In this document: positions 30,875-39,376 of the stretch, piece after piece
How positions within the stretch are numbered: the stretch's first letter is position 1
Layout of the letters: each line of letters begins with the position of its first letter
Source of the DNA: Allosphingosinicella deserti
Lineage (GTDB): Bacteria; Pseudomonadota; Alphaproteobacteria; Sphingomonadales; Sphingomonadaceae
Reading direction: 5' to 3'
Assembly: GCF_003012735.1 (NCBI RefSeq)
Contig: NZ_PXYI01000016.1
Span: 1-42,873, forward strand
Length of the DNA: 42,873 nucleotides
Program-made: the position numbers and the translations under genes
Notes under the pieces: model-generated
Databases searched by the model: none
What the model was told of the DNA's origin: nothing
Seen by the model: the letters and a program-made list of their open reading frames with translations, nothing else

Positions 30875-31843
30875 ATGCAGCAAGGCCTTTCCTGCCCGGA
30901 GGGAGCGACGATCTGCCACCTCGTTCATGTCGGCTACCCGAAGACCGGCTCCAGCTTCCTCAAGCGGTGGTTTCGCACCCATCCGCAGATCGGTTTTTTC
31001 CACGCAGGGTTCGCCGGCTACCGCAATCCCGATGAGATCGCGCTCGATGCATCGGAAGCCGCGCCGCAGGTGCTCTGCCGCGTTACCAGCTCCGAGAACC
31101 TCGCGACTCCCACCCGGCACGCAGGCGTCGCGAGCCTTATCGGAGGACCGGCTCTCTCCGGATCGTCCGCGAAAGTGCAGCAACTTGCGTGCGATCGCGT
31201 TGCCGATCTTTTCCCAGGAGCCACGATCCTGATCGTCACGCGCGCCATCGCATCGCTCGTGCCGTCGCTTTACTCTCAATATGTCAAATCAGGCGGCGCT
31301 TCGTCGCTGACTGCGTTTTGCGACGAGATGGCGGCGCTTCTGGGTGCCGATGAAAGCCCCTGGGACTATGATCGTTTCATAACCTGCTACCGACGCAAGT
31401 TCGGTGCGGAGAATGTGATCGTCATGCCCTTCGAGCTTCTCCGCGACGATCCGGTGCGGTTCACGACGTCTCTCGAGAAGCGTCTTCGGCTCGGCAGGCA
31501 CGTGCCGCAACCGACGAAGGTGAACCCGGCGCTCTCGGCCGTCGAGCAGGCCTGGTATCCGCGGATAACGAGGCGTGTGACCGGCCTGCCCAGGCCGATC
31601 GGGCGCGCCATTCTCAAGCCCTATTTCCGCGCCATTCGCAGTGGCCGCCTGGCTCTCCTCGCGCACGTCCTGCAGCGGCTGAAGCCGCTCGCGCTGAACG
31701 CGGATCGGGACGCAATCGGCAAGGTCGTCGAAGCCTGGCGTGGACGCGCCGCGCTTCTCGCCGCGGAACCCCTGTTCCACCCCTATGCACACGAATATTG
31801 CTTGCACGACGGCGCGCCGGCGATTTGCCGGTCTGCCGAATAA
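30875..31843 (+). CDS. sulfotransferase family protein (copy 1)
   Basis: A 322-residue protein of the sulfotransferase fold. The N-terminal VHVGYPKTGSSFLKRWF is the 5'-phosphosulfate-binding loop of PAPS-dependent enzymes. ILIVTRAIASLVPSLYSQYV matches the region binding the 3'-phosphate (Arg and Ser). NVIVMPFELLRDDP is a further family block. No signal peptide or membrane helix is evident, so it should act in the cytosol on small molecules, lipids or glycan precursors. It shares long matching blocks with the gene at 31907-32815, in the same order. The ATG at 30875 has AGGA five bases upstream. Confidence 0.85.
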   Translation: MQQGLSCPEGATICHLVHVGYPKTGSSFLKRWFRTHPQIGFFHAGFAGYRNPDEIALDASEAAPQVLCRVTSSENLATPTRHAGVASLIGGPALSGSSAKVQQLACDRVADLFPGATILIVTRAIASLVPSLYSQYVKSGGASSLTAFCDEMAALLGADESPWDYDRFITCYRRKFGAENVIVMPFELLRDDPVRFTTSLEKRLRLGRHVPQPTKVNPALSAVEQAWYPRITRRVTGLPRPIGRAILKPYFRAIRSGRLALLAHVLQRLKPLALNADRDAIGKVVEAWRGRAALLAAEPLFHPYAHEYCLHDGAPAICRSAE

Positions 31844-31906
31844 GCGCGAGCGGGATGGCGCCGAGCGCATGATCGGATCAGGCTCGACAGGCTGGTCCGC
31901 TCGGGT

Positions 31907-32815
31907 TCAATCGAACTCGAGAAGGTAGTCCGAGGCATAGGGCCGATAGAGAGGATTGTCGCGCAGGCGGCTCGTCTTGCAGCGATATTCCTGAAGGGCT
32001 GCATCGCTCACCATGTTCGCGGTGACGGGCGTGAGCGGCCGAACCTTCTGGCATGCGGCGGCCAGCTTCCTCAGCCTGCCCGCGGAGATCGTGCGCAGAT
32101 GCGCGCGCAAGACGGCGTTCTTGATGCGACCCGGCAAAGGGAGGCGCTCAGCCAAGCTTGTGAAGCGCGGATACCAGGCAAGCTCCACGGCGGAGAGCGA
32201 TGGGTTCACGACCATTTCAGGAAGAGGCTCGTGATCGAGGCCGAATTTCTCTTCGACGACGGAAAGGAACTTGCGTGAATCGTGCCGCAGCAACTCAAAG
32301 GGAAGAAATATGACCCTTCCAGGAAACAGGCACTCATAGTGACGGATCGTGGCACTGTAATCGAAGACGTTGAACGTGTCATAATCCTCATTGAAGGATT
32401 CCTGCATCTCCGCAAAAGTTGCAGTTCCTCCCGATCTCACGAATTGGGAATAGCCCGACAGCATCATGTGGCGAAAGCCGCGGGTGACGATGAGAATATG
32501 CGCATGGGGAAACAGGTCCGCCAGGTCTTCGCAGACGCGATCCGCGCCGGAATGGGGCTTGAGGCCCCACGCCTCCGGGCGCGGGACGAGCTTGCCGCCT
32601 GCCGCCGGATGTGGTGTCGCCAGGCTCTCGTCGCTGGTGACGCGCAGGCGGGTCGTGCCCCGGATCGGCCGCTCACCCCGTGAGATATCATAGACCGACC
32701 GAATTCCGAGCACGCGGCCAGCGGCGAACGCGATCTGCGAATGCGCTTCGAACCACCGCTGCAGGATCGTCGAGCCGGCCTTGGCGTAGCCGATGTGGAT
32801 GAGGTGCGGCGTCAA
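31907..32815 (-). CDS. sulfotransferase family protein (copy 2)
   Basis: A 302-residue paralog of the neighbouring sulfotransferase. IHIGYAKAGSTILQRWF is the phosphosulfate loop. ILIVTRGFRHMMLSGYSQFV, VIFLPFELLRHDS and NPSLSAVELAWYPRFT all line up with blocks in copy 1. The two genes converge, with 63 bases between their stops. It starts at TTG with AGGAAG seven bases upstream, and no ATG fits the conserved N-terminus. As in copy 1 the substrate is unknown. Both may modify a common surface lipid or polysaccharide. Confidence 0.85.
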   Translation of the reverse strand: MTPHLIHIGYAKAGSTILQRWFEAHSQIAFAAGRVLGIRSVYDISRGERPIRGTTRLRVTSDESLATPHPAAGGKLVPRPEAWGLKPHSGADRVCEDLADLFPHAHILIVTRGFRHMMLSGYSQFVRSGGTATFAEMQESFNEDYDTFNVFDYSATIRHYECLFPGRVIFLPFELLRHDSRKFLSVVEEKFGLDHEPLPEMVVNPSLSAVELAWYPRFTSLAERLPLPGRIKNAVLRAHLRTISAGRLRKLAAACQKVRPLTPVTANMVSDAALQEYRCKTSRLRDNPLYRPYASDYLLEFD

Positions 32816-33051
32816 TCACTCTTCCTCGAGATGTCCGGACCCGCCCGGCGGCCGGCGCGGCCCCATTTCCTTGCCCAGACGATTCCGGCGCGTTGCGGCC
32901 GCAATTGCCGGATCGTCGCGTCAGCCTGCTTGGCGTCGATTGTCAGTGCATGTCAGGTTGTCCGTCAACGGACTATTTTTCGGGGATGAGCCGGCGACGC
33001 GTCGCCTCCCGGGCGTCTTTGCGAGCCATAGGTTTACGTTCTAATTGCCCG

Positions 33052-33492
33052 ATGAGAACACTCGAAGCACTGCTCCGATCTTACGCCGACGGGGCCGACG
33101 CGCGCTGGTGGATCGGCAAGCGGCCGGACGTTCGCGACAGCCAGCTCGCCCGCGCCATCGCAGGGCTGGTCGGCTACCCGACCGCACGAAGCGACCCGTT
33201 CGAGAACGATGGGATCATCCGACTGGACCGGGCGCAAGCCGCGCACGTGCTTGCAGTCGCCGGCACGACGAGCCTGGCCTATGACCCGCCGTCGCCGAGC
33301 GAAGCCAGTCTCGCAGAGGCCAAAGCCGCGCTCAAGGATTTCGCCGGCAGCGCCACGTTCCTTGGCAACGGGCATTGGAACCCAGGTTCCCCGCTTGGCT
33401 ATTCCCCACTCAGCGCCGCGACCTTCGACTGCGGCGTCATCGGCTATGATGCGGACAATGCCTTCATCTTCTGGGTCGAAGAGGAGGATTGA
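33052..33492 (+). CDS. hypothetical protein, 146 residues
   Basis: A 146-residue soluble protein with no signal peptide, membrane helix or family I recognise. It begins MRTLEALLRSYADGADARWW and ends in a strongly acidic tail (WVEEED). The middle contains GVIGYDADNAFIFW and SPLGYSPLSAATFDCG, which read like a folded beta-rich domain. No clear ribosome-binding site precedes the ATG, so expression may be weak or leaderless. The composition and length of the open frame support a real gene. It stands alone between the sulfotransferases and the HPt gene. It could be a small immunity-type or nucleotide-metabolism protein, but nothing shows this. Confidence 0.6.
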   Translation: MRTLEALLRSYADGADARWWIGKRPDVRDSQLARAIAGLVGYPTARSDPFENDGIIRLDRAQAAHVLAVAGTTSLAYDPPSPSEASLAEAKAALKDFAGSATFLGNGHWNPGSPLGYSPLSAATFDCGVIGYDADNAFIFWVEEED

Positions 33493-33639
33493 GGAAAGGG
33501 ACGCACCAAGGGCGGCTTCGGGATAGATGACGCACGAAGGCGCTCAGGGCAGATCGGACCAGGCGTGCGCGCGGGGTGTTCGAGCTCCTGGTCGGGAACG
33601 GATCGGATCCGGCACGCCGTTGCGGCGCACCGAACGGCC

Positions 33640-34053
33640 TCAGGCCGCGCCCGGTCCGGCGGACGAGCGCTGGCGGAGCGGATTGGCGTCCCGCTCGAGA
33701 AGGTCGATCGTCTGCAGATAGAGCGGCCGCAGCCGTGCCACTTGGGGAATAAGGTGATCGGGGAAAAAGTGCATCTCGATCGCGCTGCGCGCCTCGTGCT
33801 CGATTTCCTCGGCGAGCGCCCCGAGCGGCTCGGCACCGAACTGACGCGCCTCCGTCTTGATCGTGTGCGCGGGAAGGACGAGGCCGGTCGCATCCTTGCG
33901 CTGCATCGCATCCTCGATGCGCGCGACCGACTTGTCGCCATCCTCGCGGAAATAGCCGAGAATCCGCACGAAAGCGGCGCCGAGCTGCGCGCGCGTGCGG
34001 GCGTGGACTTCCCAGTCCACAAGCGCTTCGTCGAAGGGAGTGATCGTGTCCAC
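33640..34053 (-). CDS. HPt domain phosphotransfer protein
   Basis: A 137-residue four-helix-bundle protein with a histidine phosphotransfer motif. His63 lies in PAHTIKTEARQFGAEPLGAL, matching the family's AHxxK-x-x-x-x-x-GA pattern. It should carry phosphate between a sensor kinase and a response regulator in a phosphorelay. Its partners are not encoded nearby, so it is an orphan. The start is GTG with no good ribosome-binding site. The C-terminal SAGPGAA tail is disordered. The adjacent AT-rich region on its 5' side holds its promoter. Confidence 0.83.
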   Translation of the reverse strand: MDTITPFDEALVDWEVHARTRAQLGAAFVRILGYFREDGDKSVARIEDAMQRKDATGLVLPAHTIKTEARQFGAEPLGALAEEIEHEARSAIEMHFFPDHLIPQVARLRPLYLQTIDLLERDANPLRQRSSAGPGAA

Positions 34054-34454
34054 GAATCCGGTCTATCGGCGCAGGGTAAACAGATGATTGACGGCCGGGG
34101 AGGACGCGACCGGACGTGGAAAGGGCGACCGACCGCAAAGCATCACATCCAGTCGGGTACGGCCCTTCCGCGCGAAACGGCAGGCTGCAGAACTGATGCA
34201 GGATATGCAGCAGGATCGAAAATGCATTTTCGAACACATTTGTTAATTGCAAATAGAAACCGAGTTCTTTCGGCCGTAATCGTTCGCGATATTGTCAAGC
34301 AAGCTTTCACAATTCCCGCTAAGAAGCGGATGTTTGCTTGTACGTAATATCACTTACCAGTTCAATTATCCTGATACGAGGCAATCGGGTGCTGAATACG
34401 CAGCTATGAAATGAAAGGAGACGAAAGCGTCCGACGAGACAGGAGAGGTTGATC
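34054..34454. promoter_or_regulatory. AT-rich control region between HPt and TonB receptor genes
   Basis: This 400-base divergent region changes sharply in composition: from about 34190 to 34430 it is AT-rich, unlike the rest of the window. It contains the perfect 18-base palindrome TCGAAAATGCATTTTCGA at 34216-34233 and an inverted repeat ATTTG-N7-CAAAT at 34238-34254. Many short AT tracts follow. A ribosome-binding site AGGAG lies at 34441-34445. No gene is present. It is the likely promoter and operator region for the TonB receptor and perhaps the HPt gene. Confidence 0.5.
34216..34233. promoter_or_regulatory. 18-bp perfect palindrome
   Basis: TCGAAAATGCATTTTCGA reads the same on both strands over all 18 bases. 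It lies about 220 bases before the TonB receptor start and 160 bases before the HPt start, in the AT-rich region. A symmetric operator is the simplest explanation. Confidence 0.55.
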
Positions 34455-36989
34455 GTGAATATTCGCTGCGTGCTGCTTGCCTTTACATCGACCCTCGTCG
34501 CGATCCCGGCTCATGCCAACGGGGTTGGCGATGGTGGCGATCCCGCCGGCGGAGGCGAGGCCACCGGAGCCAGCGAAGCTTCGGGAGCCGGCGCGGGCCA
34601 GGCCGTAACGCCCGCTCGGCGCGAAAAGGCCGCGGCGCAGGACGTCTTTTCGACCGGTGTGGCGAAGGGCCGCGATCGTCTGGACAGCGCAACCTCGACC
34701 AGTGCGTTGAAGGGCAGCGAGGCGCAGAAGCTGGGACCACGCCCGCTTGCCGACATCCTTCGCGCGCTGCCCGGCCTTCGCGTCGAATCCGCGATCGGCG
34801 AGGGCAATGCCAATTATACCGTGCGCGGGCTGCCGCTTGCGGCCGGCGGCTCCAAATATATGCAGCTTCAGGAGGACGGGCTTCCCGTGCTCGAGTTCGG
34901 CGACATCTTCAACGTCGCCGCCGACGTATTTCTGCGCGCCGATTTCAACATCGCGCAGATCGAATCGATCCGCGGCGGATCCGGATCGACCTTCTCGTCG
35001 AACGCGCCTGGTGGTGTCGTCAACGTCATTTCGAAAACCGGCGACATCGAGGGCGGCGCAGTACAGGTTACCGGCGGACTCGATTATGACGAAAAGCGGA
35101 TCGACTTCGACTATGGCCGCAAGCTCAGCGATACGCTGCGTTTCCACGTCGGCGGCTATTATCGCTCGGGTGAGGGGCCGCGCGACATCGGTTTCACCGG
35201 CTACAAGGGTGGGCAGATCAAGCTGAACGTCACGAAGCAGTTCGAGAATGGCTATGTTCGGCTGCACGCCAAATATCTCGACGATCGCTCGCCGACCTTC
35301 GCGCCTTATTTCATCAGGATCACCGGCACCAACGACAAGCCGGTCTTCAGCAACTACGCGAATTTCGACATCCGTAAGGATTCGATCCTTTCGCCGCACA
35401 TCGGCCCGGTGACCACGCTCGACGGCGACAACAGGCTGCGGCACTTCGCACTCGACAACGGCATGCATGCGCTGTCGAAGGCGATCGGGCTCGAGGCGCA
35501 GTTCGACATCGCCGGCTGGACCCTGAGCGAGCGCGCGCGCTTCTCGGCCAATTCAGGCGACTTCCTGCGCGTCTTCCCGTCCGCAGTGAACAGCGTGGCG
35601 GCGCTGGCTGCGTCGCAGGCCGGTGCGGGTGCGACTGCGCGCTATGCGACCGGCCCCAATGCCGGGCAAATCGTGCCTGCCGACGCCAACGGCAACGGCC
35701 TGCTGGCCTTCTCCTACATGGCGCAGACCCGGGCGCGGTCGCTGGATAATTTCACCAACGACTTCCGCGCGACGCGGGTCTGGAAAGCGGGAGGCGGCAA
35801 CCTCACGGCTACCGCCGGCCTCTACAAGGCGATCCAGGATCTTCACGCCGAATGGCTGCACTCGGCGATCGACACCGATGTCGTCGGCGGCGGCGATACG
35901 GCCATGGTCGACGTGACCAGCGCCGCCGGCACGCCGCAGACTCAAGGCGGCTATTACGCCTTCAGCCGCAACGGCAGCAAGTTCCGGCGGATCTTCGACG
36001 TGAAGTACGACATCACGGCGCCGTACGGCTCGATCAACTATCATTTCGGCAAGATCGCGATCGGCGGCAGCCTTCGCTACGATTTCGGCAAGGTGCGCGG
36101 TTCCCTGGTGGGGGCGGATCTCGGCGGCGGGCGGGTCGGCCTGATTTCCTACGACGTCAACGGCAACGGTGTCATTTCGGCACCGGAGACCCGTGTCGCC
36201 TATCTGCCGCTCGATCGGCCGGCTCTGGTCGACTACAATTACGGCTATCTGAGCTATTCCTCAGGCATCAACTTCCGGGTCGCCGAGCCGTTCTCGGTGT
36301 TCGCCCGGTACAGCCGGGGCGGGCGCGCCAACGCCGACAAGATCCTGTTCACGCCCGCGGTGAGCACGGTCGACGGCAGCGTGCCCAACAAGGCCGACAC
36401 CTATGACGAAGTCCGTCAGCTCGAGGGCGGCTTCAAGCTCCGCCGCTCCGGCGCGACGCTCAACGTCACCGCGTTCCTGGCCAACGCCGACGATCACAAC
36501 GTCCTGAACGGTGCCGCCACCCAGACCATCCGCGCCTATCGGGCGCACGGCGTCGAGATGGAAGGAAGCTTCCGCCGTGGCCCGTTCAGCATCATGGCCG
36601 GGGCGACCTATACCAAGGCCAAGATCACCGAGGACAAGCTCGATCCGAGCCTCACCGGCAAGGAGCCGCGGCACCAGCCCGCGTGGACGCTGCAGGCCAC
36701 TCCCCAGGTCGAGCTGCGCAACGTCACATTCGGTGCGAACGTCGTCACGATCACCAGCAGCTTCGCGCAGGACAGCAACCTGCTCAAGATGCCGGGGTTC
36801 ACCGTGGTGAATGCCTTTCTGCAGGTTCGACCCGTCGATCGGGTGCAGCTCAGCCTCAACGCCAGCAATCTGTTCGACGCGGTCGGCTTCTTCGAGATCA
36901 ACCAGAGCGAAGTGCCGGCGAACGGCATCGGCTGGGGCCGGGCGATCAACGGGCGCACCGTCTCCGCTTCGTTGCGCTACGATTTCTGA
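34455..36989 (+). CDS. TonB-dependent receptor
   Basis: An 844-residue outer-membrane receptor. A signal peptide (about 1-21, ending PAHA) is followed by a Gly/Ala-rich linker to about residue 60. The plug reads RPLADILRALPGLRVES, YTVRGLPLAAGGSKYMQLQ and IESIRGGSGSTFSSNAPGGV. The barrel ends SASLRYDF, with a terminal aromatic. The ligand is unknown. There is no iron-box in front, and the receptor is not linked to a siderophore gene, so a sugar, peptide or other scarce nutrient is possible. The GTG at 34455 has AGGAG nine bases upstream. A TTG six bases earlier is too close. A very strong terminator follows. Confidence 0.9.
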   Translation: MNIRCVLLAFTSTLVAIPAHANGVGDGGDPAGGGEATGASEASGAGAGQAVTPARREKAAAQDVFSTGVAKGRDRLDSATSTSALKGSEAQKLGPRPLADILRALPGLRVESAIGEGNANYTVRGLPLAAGGSKYMQLQEDGLPVLEFGDIFNVAADVFLRADFNIAQIESIRGGSGSTFSSNAPGGVVNVISKTGDIEGGAVQVTGGLDYDEKRIDFDYGRKLSDTLRFHVGGYYRSGEGPRDIGFTGYKGGQIKLNVTKQFENGYVRLHAKYLDDRSPTFAPYFIRITGTNDKPVFSNYANFDIRKDSILSPHIGPVTTLDGDNRLRHFALDNGMHALSKAIGLEAQFDIAGWTLSERARFSANSGDFLRVFPSAVNSVAALAASQAGAGATARYATGPNAGQIVPADANGNGLLAFSYMAQTRARSLDNFTNDFRATRVWKAGGGNLTATAGLYKAIQDLHAEWLHSAIDTDVVGGGDTAMVDVTSAAGTPQTQGGYYAFSRNGSKFRRIFDVKYDITAPYGSINYHFGKIAIGGSLRYDFGKVRGSLVGADLGGGRVGLISYDVNGNGVISAPETRVAYLPLDRPALVDYNYGYLSYSSGINFRVAEPFSVFARYSRGGRANADKILFTPAVSTVDGSVPNKADTYDEVRQLEGGFKLRRSGATLNVTAFLANADDHNVLNGAATQTIRAYRAHGVEMEGSFRRGPFSIMAGATYTKAKITEDKLDPSLTGKEPRHQPAWTLQATPQVELRNVTFGANVVTITSSFAQDSNLLKMPGFTVVNAFLQVRPVDRVQLSLNASNLFDAVGFFEINQSEVPANGIGWGRAINGRTVSASLRYDF

Positions 36990-37015
36990 TCGTCGCGCAC
37001 AGGTCGTGATCTGAG

Positions 37016-37053
37016 GCACTCCCGCCCGACTTCTCGAAGTCGGGCGGGAGTGC
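37016..37053 (+). terminator. strong hairpin terminator after TonB receptor
   Basis: An 18-bp perfect inverted repeat, GCACTCCCGCCCGACTTC and its complement, with a 2-base centre begins 27 bases past the receptor stop. It is the most stable hairpin in the window and is highly GC-rich. There is no T-run, but the stem alone should stop or pause transcription and insulate the MFS gene downstream. Confidence 0.75.
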
Positions 37054-37173
37054 GGGCGGAACGTCCAGACAAAGCGCGCTGGCCGGTCCATGTCGCGGGC
37101 GTGCTCCGGTAGCGGACGCGCGCATGTTCCGGCATGGCTTGTGGTGCCGGCGCAGGTCGCCGATAGGCGCCGC

Positions 37174-38400
37174 ATGCACCAGACTCCTGCCCGTTCTCCA
37201 ATGCATCCGCGCGAATTCGTCGCGTTCATCGCCTCCGTCATGGCGGTCAACGCGCTCGGCGTCGACCTGATGCTCCCCGCCCTGGCGGATATCGGCAGGG
37301 ATCTCCTGGTCACCGAGGCCAATCATCGCCAGTGGGTGGTGACCGTCTACGTGCTCGGCTTCGGTGCCGGACAATTGGTCTACGGTCCGCTCGCCGATCG
37401 CTTCGGGCGCAAGCCGGTGCTGGTCGCGACCCTCGCCGGGTTCATCGCGGCGAGTGCCTTCGCGGCGCGCTCCGGCACGTTCGAGGCGCTGCTCGGCGCC
37501 CGCTTGCTGCAGGGGCTGATGTCGGCGTCCAGCCGCGTGCTTGCCGTCGCCATCGTCCGCGACGGCGCGTCCGGCCGGCAGATGGCGCGAACCATGTCGG
37601 TCGCGCAAATGATCTTCTTCATCGTCCCGATCCTGGCGCCGACCATCGGCCAGCTCCTGCTCGAGATCGGCCCCTGGCGCTTCATCTTCTACGCGCTCGG
37701 CACCTTCGCCGCCTTCGTGCTCGCCTGGACGGCGATGCGCCTGCCGGAAACGCTGGCGATCGGCGCGCGAATGCCGATCTCGATCGCGAATTTGAGGCGG
37801 AGCTATAAGCTGACGCTGACTAACCGATTTTCGATCGGCTATTCCTGCGCCGCGTCGCTCACCTTCGGCGCGATCATCGCCTTCGTGTCGTCGGCGCAGC
37901 AGATCTTCGTCGACGAATTCGGCGCCGGCCGCCGCTTCTCGCTGCTGTTCGCGATCTGCGCCTTTTCGATGGGCATCGCATCGTTCGCCAACAGCAGGCT
38001 GGTCGAGCGGCTCGGCACCCGGCTGATCTCGCATTCGGCATTGCTCGCGCTGATCCTGCTCTCGATCGTGCACGTGCTGGTGATCCTCGCCGGGTGGGAG
38101 ACGCTGTCGAGCTACGTCGTCTTCCAGGCGCTCAGCATGACCTGCATCGGCCTGTGCGGATCGAATTTCGGCGCAATGGCGATGGAGCCGGTCGGGCATA
38201 TCGCCGGCACCGCGTCCTCGATCCAGGGCTTCATCACCAGCATCGGCGCGGTGCTGGTCGCATCGGCGATCGGCCAGGCCTATGCCGGCACGACGCTGCC
38301 GCTGGCGATCGGCTATCTGCTGATCGGGCTTGCCGCGCTCGCGATCGTGTTCGTGGTGGAAGGCGGCCAGCTGTTCCGGGCGCGCATGCTCCCGCGCTGA
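37174..38400 (+). CDS. MFS transporter, Bcr/CflA drug-resistance type
   Basis: A 408-residue exporter with twelve helices of the major facilitator superfamily. The first helix carries GVDLMLPALADIGRDL and the loop after helix 2 has GPLADRFGRKPVL, the MFS signature. Helix 4 shows LLQGLMSASSRVLAVAIVRD, typical of the Bcr/CflA drug:proton antiporters. It should expel drugs or other small molecules. The start at 37174 was preferred over the ATG at 37201 for completeness, but neither has a strong ribosome-binding site. An ATG at 37090 is too long. Its own promoter should lie between the strong terminator and the start. Confidence 0.88.
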   Translation: MHQTPARSPMHPREFVAFIASVMAVNALGVDLMLPALADIGRDLLVTEANHRQWVVTVYVLGFGAGQLVYGPLADRFGRKPVLVATLAGFIAASAFAARSGTFEALLGARLLQGLMSASSRVLAVAIVRDGASGRQMARTMSVAQMIFFIVPILAPTIGQLLLEIGPWRFIFYALGTFAAFVLAWTAMRLPETLAIGARMPISIANLRRSYKLTLTNRFSIGYSCAASLTFGAIIAFVSSAQQIFVDEFGAGRRFSLLFAICAFSMGIASFANSRLVERLGTRLISHSALLALILLSIVHVLVILAGWETLSSYVVFQALSMTCIGLCGSNFGAMAMEPVGHIAGTASSIQGFITSIGAVLVASAIGQAYAGTTLPLAIGYLLIGLAALAIVFVVEGGQLFRARMLPR

Positions 38401-38443
38401 GGGGGAAGATGGCGATCCGCTCGGTGGGACTCCGCGCCGCGAG

Positions 38444-38474
38444 GCGACAGCGAGGCATCGAGCTTCGCTGTTGC
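38444..38474 (+). repeat. 31-base hairpin element, copy 1
   Basis: A hairpin with stem GCGACAGCGA and a G-T-containing partner TTCGCTGTTGC around a loop GGCATCGAGC. It lies 44 bases past the MFS stop and is nearly the same as an element at 42396-42426 behind a TonB receptor. It probably ends transcription of the exporter gene. Confidence 0.6.
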
Positions 38475-38649
38475 GGGCCCAACCCAGACCCTCCTTGGAA
38501 GCAAGGGGAAGGACGGCAACCTCCTCATGAGGCAGGAGCCGAAACGGACACTCCGAGCGGGCAAGGGAGTGGAAGCCGCCGCTCCTGTCTGGAAGGGTTG
38601 CTGAAAGCGTGGTCCTTCCGTGCCGATCATCTTGGCGTCGGCGCTTGGC

Positions 38650-38925
38650 TCAAGCCTCTGGGATCTTGCTCTCGTCCCGGATCCGGGAGCGGTCTCGTGT
38701 GGTGGATCGACGCGCGACCAACCTGTCGAAGAGACACGAGAAGAACGCGTAAAGCGTCAAAGCAAGGACGGCGAAGAGCCAGAGCGGCACCGTCGTTTCA
38801 CGTTCCGAGACTCCCTCCGGCGTCAAGCGATCGCCAAAGAAAATGCCGGTTGCGATGTACAGGACCGTGAGCCAGTAAATGGCGCCCAGTAACGCTTTGC
38901 AGATCCACGGGATCACGCTGGTCAC
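38650..38925 (-). CDS. small two-helix membrane protein (A)
   Basis: A 91-residue protein with two transmembrane helices: LLGAIYWLTVLYIATGIFFG (about 12-31) and PLWLFAVLALTLYAFFSCLF (about 47-66). A short charged loop joins them (RLTPEGVSERETT), and the tail is strongly basic (RRSTTRDRSR). It closely resembles the layout of protein B at 39146-39376, including the AIYW motif in the first helix. I do not recognise a family. The start is GTG at 38923-38925. It overlaps by four bases the end of a possible 45-residue frame upstream. No good ribosome-binding site is seen, so translational coupling may be real. Confidence 0.65.
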   Translation of the reverse strand: MTSVIPWICKALLGAIYWLTVLYIATGIFFGDRLTPEGVSERETTVPLWLFAVLALTLYAFFSCLFDRLVARRSTTRDRSRIRDESKIPEA

Positions 38926-39059
38926 CGAACGGCCGCCGGGATCGCGCGTCGGATGACTGCCTCATATCGGCGTGCATCGCCATTGCCATGGTGCGGTGCC
39001 AAAGGATGTGGATCGAGGAGCCTCGGATGGTATTTCGGCGCAGGAGATAGACTTTTCAT
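38922..39059 (-). CDS. possible 45-residue ORF coupled to membrane protein A
   Basis: An ATG at 39057-39059 opens a 45-residue frame whose TGA overlaps the GTG of the next gene (GTGA). The product contains PKYHPRLLDPHPLAPHH and DARRYEAVIRRAIPAAVR. It has no recognised domain and no ribosome-binding site. The exact overlap with the next start is the main reason to list it. It may equally be random. Confidence 0.25.
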   Translation of the reverse strand: MKSLSPAPKYHPRLLDPHPLAPHHGNGDARRYEAVIRRAIPAAVR

Positions 39060-39145
39060 TCGGTGCCATCGCGACCGATGCCGGCTTGTGACAGTTCGCC
39101 GGCTGTAAGCGGTGCACCATGCCGTCGTCAGGCAACGACAGTTCC

Positions 39146-39376
39146 TCAATGTTCCCGCCTCAGCTGCCATCGCCTGTTGACGAGCGCTGATATGATCACA
39201 AACGCGCTCACAATTGCAGCGACCAGAAGGCGCCGTTCATCCGTCACCGTCCCCGTCAGCGCATCGAGCGGATCATGTCCGGTGACGATGAAGCAGAACC
39301 AAGCTGCCACGTACCAATAGATTGCCGCCGCGAGTGCGGCAGCCGGATAAAGGATTAGGTTGCGACGCATGCGCAT
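39146..39376 (-). CDS. small two-helix membrane protein (B)
   Basis: A 76-residue protein with a basic start (MRMRRN) and two transmembrane helices: ALAAAIYWYVAAWFCFIV and LLVAAIVSAFVIISALV. The polar loop between them (TGHDPLDALTGTVTDERR) sits where protein A has its acidic loop. The tail is basic (NRRWQLRREH). I know no family. It is 87 bases upstream of the possible small ORF and 220 bases upstream of protein A. The shared AIYW motif and topology suggest that A and B are paralogs. The second ATG, at 39370, gives a two-residue-shorter form. Confidence 0.65.
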   Translation of the reverse strand: MRMRRNLILYPAAALAAAIYWYVAAWFCFIVTGHDPLDALTGTVTDERRLLVAAIVSAFVIISALVNRRWQLRREH

